Positions 1 to 2,646 of a DNA stretch of 5,392 bases are shown here, one piece after another (the first letter of the stretch is position 1; every line of letters starts with the position of its first letter). The DNA is from Candidatus Peregrinibacteria bacterium RIFCSPLOWO2_01_FULL_48_20. GTDB lineage: Bacteria > Patescibacteriota > Gracilibacteria > UBA1369 > 2-02-FULL-48-14. Position numbers and translations under genes: made by a program. The notes beneath the pieces are model-generated. The model was not told the DNA's origin, ran no database searches, and saw only the letters and a program-made list of their open reading frames with translations. The stretch lies in assembly GCA_001787475.1 (NCBI GenBank), contig MFXB01000056.1:1-5392 (forward strand), in the 5' to 3' direction.

Positions 1-64
1 GCTTTCCTTATCTGTAAGCGCTAAAGTGGGAGCTTCACTTTTGTCAGTCTCCGGCCTGCGACTC
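1..64. other. Upstream leader with weak hairpin
   Basis: No gene is supported in the first 64 bases. Two of the three forward frames are closed early (TAA at 15-17 and at 22-24). The only visible structure is a 6-bp inverted repeat, AAAGTG at 23-28 and CACTTT at 36-41, with a 7-nt loop. It is followed by only one further T before TGTC, so it is a poor intrinsic terminator. It could be the remnant of a termination signal for a gene to the left, on either strand, but that gene is outside the window. Confidence 0.3.
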
Positions 65-93
65 TTGCCAGGAACAGGTAAAAGTTGTATAAT
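65..93 (+). promoter_or_regulatory. Sigma70-type promoter of the DHH gene
   Basis: A -35 box TTGCCA (65-70, five of six consensus bases) is separated by exactly 17 bp from a perfect -10 box TATAAT (88-93). Transcription should start near position 100, giving a leader of only about 12 nt before the ATG at 112. The position of this promoter decides the start codon of the next gene, because the in-frame TTG at 85 lies inside the promoter and would not be on the transcript. Confidence 0.75.
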
Positions 94-111
94 ATCAAGA
101 TTGCAAAACCT

Positions 112-1497
112 ATGGCACTCGTCAATCGACAAGAAGCGGAAGACCTCCTGAGAAGCGCAAAAAATATCCTTATTGCGCCCTCTTCACCGATGGACGGAGA
201 TAGCGTGGGGAGTTCGCTCGCCCTCATGGCCGTCCTTCGAAAAATGGGCAAACAGGTAACGGTGGTGGCTTACGATCCCATGCCGGAATATTTAAAATTC
301 CTTCCTTTTGTGAGCCAAATCCAAACGAGCGTCGCACCTTCCAAAGATCTCATTATTTCGCTCAGCACCGAAAACGCGGAAGTCGAGCATTTGAAATACG
401 AAGTCGAGCAAGGAAAAATCAACATTATTATCACTCCCAAGAGTGGACATTTTTCTCCGGAGGACATTCGTTTGGAAGGCAAAACCGCCAATTTTGATCT
501 CATCGTAACGGTGGACACCGGCGACCTCGTTCAACTCGGAAAACTTTACGAAGAGCATAAAGATCTTTTCGCGCGCATTCCCGTTCTCAACATCGATCAC
601 CACGCTTCCAACGGAAAATTCGGGTCTCACAACTACCTCGAAATCAACTTTGCCGCCACCACGCAAATGGTAACACCAATTATTACCGACTTTGAAAAAG
701 AACTGAACGAAGAACTCATTGATGAAGATGTGGCCACCCTTCTCCTCGTGGGAATCATTACGGACACCGGCAGTTTTCAACATTCCAACACCAGTCCCGA
801 AGCCTTTGAAGTGGCCGCCGACCTCCTTGAACGTGGAGCTCGCCAGCAAGAAATCATCAAACACATTTTCAAAACGAAGAGCCTCGCCACCCTCAAACTC
901 TGGGGACGCGTGCTTTCAAAAATTCAATACGAGCCGGCCTTACATCTTGTTTACTCGACCATCACTCTCAAAGATTTGGCGGATACCGGAGCCACCCCCG
1001 ATGACAGCGGAGGAATTATTGATGAGCTCATGAGCAATGCTCCCGGTGCCGAAGTGGTCATGTTGCTTAAGGAAAAAGAACCCGGTTACGTTTCCGGAAG
1101 TTTCCGTGCGCCGGGCAGCCTCGCCGACGTCAGCGAAATCGCAAAAAGCATGAAAGGAGGCGGACATAAAAAAGCCGCCGGCTTCCGCATTCACGACAAA
1201 ACCATGGAAGAAGCGCTCGCCTACGCGAAAGAAAACATCGCCGCTTACATTTTGCCTAAACTTGGCCAACCTGTACCCCAATCCCCTGCCGAAGAAACCC
1301 GTCTTTTCCCCGGCCTCGTTTCCAAACCGCAAAAGAGCATCCCCAAGCCCGATAAAGGAGGGGAGGACATGCTCTTGGAAGATTTCCGCAACCGTCAAAA
1401 CCCCGACTCCGCCCGCGAAAAAACCATCCGTTTCTTCCAGGACAAAGACGGACAGGAGCCCACCGTAGAAGACATGCTATCACAACTGGGCCAATAA
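112..1497 (+). CDS. DHH/DHHA1 family phosphoesterase, NrnA-like
   Basis: This 461-residue cytosolic protein belongs to the DHH superfamily of metal-dependent phosphoesterases. NrnA members degrade nano-RNA or pAp and others cleave cyclic dinucleotides; the substrate here cannot be read from sequence. Visible motifs are DGD (28-30, motif I), VDTGD (134-138, motif II), the signature DHH (162-164, motif III), ITDTGSF with D218 (motif IV), and in the DHHA1 domain SFR (330-332) and GGGHKKAAGF (349-358). Two features are unusual. The motif I His expected four residues before the first Asp is Ser24 (context PSSPMDGD). About 50 extra residues (roughly 72-124) lie between motifs I and II. A proline-rich linker (about 386-416) and a charged tail to 461 follow the DHHA1 domain, making it longer than a typical ~320-residue NrnA. 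ATG 112 is chosen over in-frame TTG 85, which overlaps the -10 box. There is no Shine-Dalgarno site. The 3' end overlaps convergent yebC by 18 bp. The family is secure; the activity is not. Confidence 0.93.
   Translation: MALVNRQEAEDLLRSAKNILIAPSSPMDGDSVGSSLALMAVLRKMGKQVTVVAYDPMPEYLKFLPFVSQIQTSVAPSKDLIISLSTENAEVEHLKYEVEQGKINIIITPKSGHFSPEDIRLEGKTANFDLIVTVDTGDLVQLGKLYEEHKDLFARIPVLNIDHHASNGKFGSHNYLEINFAATTQMVTPIITDFEKELNEELIDEDVATLLLVGIITDTGSFQHSNTSPEAFEVAADLLERGARQQEIIKHIFKTKSLATLKLWGRVLSKIQYEPALHLVYSTITLKDLADTGATPDDSGGIIDELMSNAPGAEVVMLLKEKEPGYVSGSFRAPGSLADVSEIAKSMKGGGHKKAAGFRIHDKTMEEALAYAKENIAAYILPKLGQPVPQSPAEETRLFPGLVSKPQKSIPKPDKGGEDMLLEDFRNRQNPDSAREKTIRFFQDKDGQEPTVEDMLSQLGQ
1355..1371 (+). 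promoter_or_regulatory. Internal Shine-Dalgarno plus in-frame ATG
   Basis: Inside the DHH gene, AAGGAGG (1355-1361) lies 7 nt before an ATG at 1369-1371 that is in the same frame (Met420). Translation from it would yield only the last 42 residues, beginning MLLEDFRNRQ and ending at the normal stop at 1497. It is the best ribosome-binding site seen near any start in the window, whereas the four assigned starts lack one. It may simply be a by-product of the codons for Lys-Gly-Gly-Glu-Asp, so production of a separate small protein is only a possibility. Confidence 0.25.
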
Positions 1498-1526
1498 GGA
1501 TTCTTCAAAGTCCACATTCGTTGTGA
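1480..1526. repeat. Inverted repeat across the convergent gene ends
   Basis: TCACAAC (1480-1486) and GTTGTGA (1520-1526) are perfect 7-bp inverted arms 33 nt apart. They span the yebC stop codon and the DHH gene stop codon. There is no T tract beside the arms, so this is not a classical intrinsic terminator. It may help end or protect the 3' ends of the two convergent transcripts, but a 7-bp match at this distance can also arise by chance. Confidence 0.25.
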
Positions 1527-2235
1527 CACGAACCACGTCCTCATCTTCGTCGAGGACATCCACCAAATTAACAATTTTTCGCGCCGTTTCCAACTCCGTG
1601 ATTTTAAGTTCTTCTTTGGCTTGCCACACAAGCTCGTCTTTTTCCACTCTAAAACCGGCCGCCTCCACGGCCTTCTTCACTTCGCCCAATTTTTCCGGCG
1701 CCGCATAGACTTCAAACTTCCCTTCATCGGCATTTTTAAGATCGTCCGCTCCACAATCGATTAAGGTCAATTCTACCACTGCGGCATCAGCCGCTTTGCC
1801 TTTAGGGTCGACAAGCAAAAAAGCTTTCTTTGAAAACTTCCACGAAACGCTGCCCGCGGAAGCCATATTTCCCCCGTTTTTTCCGAGCATGGTTCGCACA
1901 TTGGTCAGCGCTCGATTTTTATTATCCGTGATGGTATCAATCAAAAAAGCGCTGCCGCCCGGTCCGAACGCTTCGTAGGTGGCTTCTTCGTAGGAAACGC
2001 CCTCTTTGTCTTCGCCGGTTCCTTTTTTGACAGCTCGTTCAATATTCGCGTTGGGTACATTGTCCGCCCGCGCTCTCTCCAAAGCCATTCGAAGAGACGC
2101 ATTCATGCTCGCATCTCCTCCAGCTTTCGCCGCCATCGCAATAAGCCGCGCATGCACCGTGAACACTTTTCCACGCTTGGCATCGGCCGCGCCCTTTTTA
2201 ATCTTGATGGTTTTCCATTTGCTGTGTCCCGACAT
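1480..2235 (-). CDS. yebC: YebC/TACO1 family regulatory protein
   Basis: This 251-residue cytosolic protein has the normal family length. The family was first annotated as a probable transcriptional regulator. Its members, including mitochondrial TACO1, are now linked to translation, notably of proline-rich stretches. Hallmarks are the N-terminal GHSKWKTIK (3-11), DAKRGKVFT (18-26), the glycine-rich AGGD with a following N and LR (38-49), NVPNANIERAVKKGTG (59-74), FGPGG (90-94) and TDNKNR (103-108). The start is fixed at 2235 by the conserved MSGHSKW. The open frame extends upstream to 2403, but that part has no family resemblance and runs antisense through the next gene. It ends at TGA, so TGA is a stop in this organism. 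The predicted transcript begins almost at the ATG, so the mRNA may be leaderless. Its 3' end overlaps the convergent DHH gene, and its 5' end contains the -35 box of the divergent small gene. Confidence 0.97.
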   Translation of the reverse strand: MSGHSKWKTIKIKKGAADAKRGKVFTVHARLIAMAAKAGGDASMNASLRMALERARADNVPNANIERAVKKGTGEDKEGVSYEEATYEAFGPGGSAFLIDTITDNKNRALTNVRTMLGKNGGNMASAGSVSWKFSKKAFLLVDPKGKAADAAVVELTLIDCGADDLKNADEGKFEVYAAPEKLGEVKKAVEAAGFRVEKDELVWQAKEELKITELETARKIVNLVDVLDEDEDVVRVTTNVDFEESLLAQL

Positions 2236-2247
2236 AGACTTTATAAT
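2219..2247 (+). promoter_or_regulatory. Promoter of the small rightward gene
   Basis: A -35-like TTGCTG (2219-2224) is followed after 17 bp by a perfect -10 TATAAT (2242-2247). Transcription would begin near 2254, about 12 nt before the ATG at 2266. The -10 end sits exactly 18 nt before the start codon, the same distance as in the DHH gene. The -35 box lies within the first codons of yebC, on the opposite strand. Confidence 0.6.
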
Positions 2248-2248
2248 A
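2243..2248 (-). promoter_or_regulatory. Leftward -10 box for yebC (shared element)
   Basis: Read leftward, 2248-2243 is TATTAT (five of six consensus bases), placed 7 nt before the yebC ATG. That predicts a transcript starting at or within a base or two of the start codon, so a leaderless mRNA. It overlaps the rightward TATAAT by five bases. The -35 region is weak: a 17-bp spacer reaches only TTTCAT, and a better TTGACC (2277-2272) is 23 bp away, which is too far for a standard promoter. Confidence 0.4.
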
Positions 2249-2265
2249 CAGAACCACTTTACACT

Positions 2266-2511
2266 ATGAAAGGTCAAGGCTCCAACCCGCAAGAACGCGA
2301 TACACCCCGACTGGACGACGGGTCTCCTCTTTATTATGTTTTTGTACCGCAAGCTAGTCTTGACGAAGGATTTATCAGGCCGAATGAAGCGCAAAAAGCC
2401 CAAGCTCTCCTAAGACAGTGTACGGACATCAATCCGTGGGCGGTGGAAGCTTGTTCCGGAAAAACGCGTGACCATGCCCGCAACGCCCTCTATCCGATCC
2501 TCTGGCTCTAA
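2266..2511 (+). CDS. Small hypothetical protein (81 aa)
   Basis: I do not recognise this protein. It begins MKGQGSNPQE and ends YPILWL, is hydrophilic for most of its length, and has no signal peptide or membrane segment. Its two cysteines flank the segment TDINPWAVEA in its second half. Support for a real gene comes from context: a 17-bp-spaced promoter directly upstream, a probable intrinsic terminator at its stop codon, and the fact that it fills the gap between yebC and the next promoter. ATG 2266 is chosen because the predicted transcript begins near 2254. The frame is open back to 2152, but that part runs antisense through the start of yebC. No Shine-Dalgarno site is present. It is divergent from yebC and shares its -10 region, so the two may be co-regulated. 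A 61-codon antisense frame (2410-2595) is considered a shadow. Confidence 0.6.
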   Translation: MKGQGSNPQERDTPRLDDGSPLYYVFVPQASLDEGFIRPNEAQKAQALLRQCTDINPWAVEACSGKTRDHARNALYPILWL

Positions 2512-2527
2512 GGGAAAGAGTCTTTTT
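2504..2527 (+). terminator. Probable intrinsic terminator
   Basis: GGCTCT (2504-2509) pairs with AGAGTC (2517-2522), including one G-U pair, around a 7-nt loop, and is followed at once by TTTTT (2523-2527). The left arm runs into the TAA stop of the small gene. The stem is short, so efficiency may be modest. An alternative stem just downstream, GAGT with TTTT pairing to AAAAACTC around 2518-2539, could compete with it. Confidence 0.55.
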
Positions 2528-2583
2528 GATAAAAACTCCTCTTTATCGACAGGGTGGGTGGATTTAGGTTGAGGAGCTGAGAA

Positions 2584-2595
2584 TTGACACGTCAA
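2584..2595. repeat. Palindrome TTGAC-AC-GTCAA over the -35 box
   Basis: TTGAC (2584-2588) and GTCAA (2591-2595) are perfect inverted arms separated by 2 nt. The left arm is also most of the -35 box. A dimeric regulator binding here would block RNA polymerase, so this is a candidate operator. Only one copy is seen and I cannot assign it to a known regulator. Part of the symmetry could be chance, since TTGACA itself supplies one arm. Confidence 0.3.
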
Positions 2596-2612
2596 ATCTT
2601 TAGTGCTATTAT
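2584..2612 (+). promoter_or_regulatory. Strong promoter of the wall-hydrolase gene
   Basis: A perfect -35 TTGACA (2584-2589), a 17-bp spacer and a -10 TATTAT (2607-2612, five of six) make the best promoter in the window. Transcription should start near 2619, giving a leader of about 28 nt to the ATG at 2647. It follows the terminator at 2504-2527, so the long gene downstream appears to be an independent transcription unit. The rest of the intergenic stretch (2528-2583) shows nothing specific. Confidence 0.75.
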
Positions 2613-2646
2613 CACATAATAAAAGTATTTATCGTAATCTGTTCCA

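Noticed and set aside
23..41. Hairpin as an intrinsic terminator of an upstream gene
   Set aside because: The stem has only 6 bp, is AT-rich, and lacks a following T tract; kept only as a weak structure.
85..111. TTG start for the DHH gene, nine codons upstream of the ATG
   Set aside because: The TTG overlaps the perfect TATAAT box at 88-93, so it would lie upstream of the transcript start.
292..864. Open frame of 190 codons on the minus strand inside the DHH gene
   Set aside because: It is fully antisense to a gene with clear family motifs, shows no domain pattern and has no promoter; it mirrors codon bias of the real gene.
1480..1482. Recoded TGA (Gly) as in Gracilibacteria or Absconditabacteria
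   Set aside because: The yebC TGA falls at the expected protein length for the family, and the long frames contain no internal in-frame TGA, so TGA acts as a stop.
2272..2277. TTGACC as the -35 box for yebC
   Set aside because: It is 23 bp from the leftward TATTAT, well outside the usual 16-18 bp spacing.
2236..2403. N-terminal extension of yebC
   Set aside because: YebC proteins begin with M(S)GHSKW; the extra 56 codons have no family similarity and run antisense through the small gene.
2410..2595. 61-codon minus-strand frame overlapping the small gene
   Set aside because: The plus-strand frame has a matching promoter, leader and terminator; this one has none, and its 5' end runs into the promoter of the next gene.
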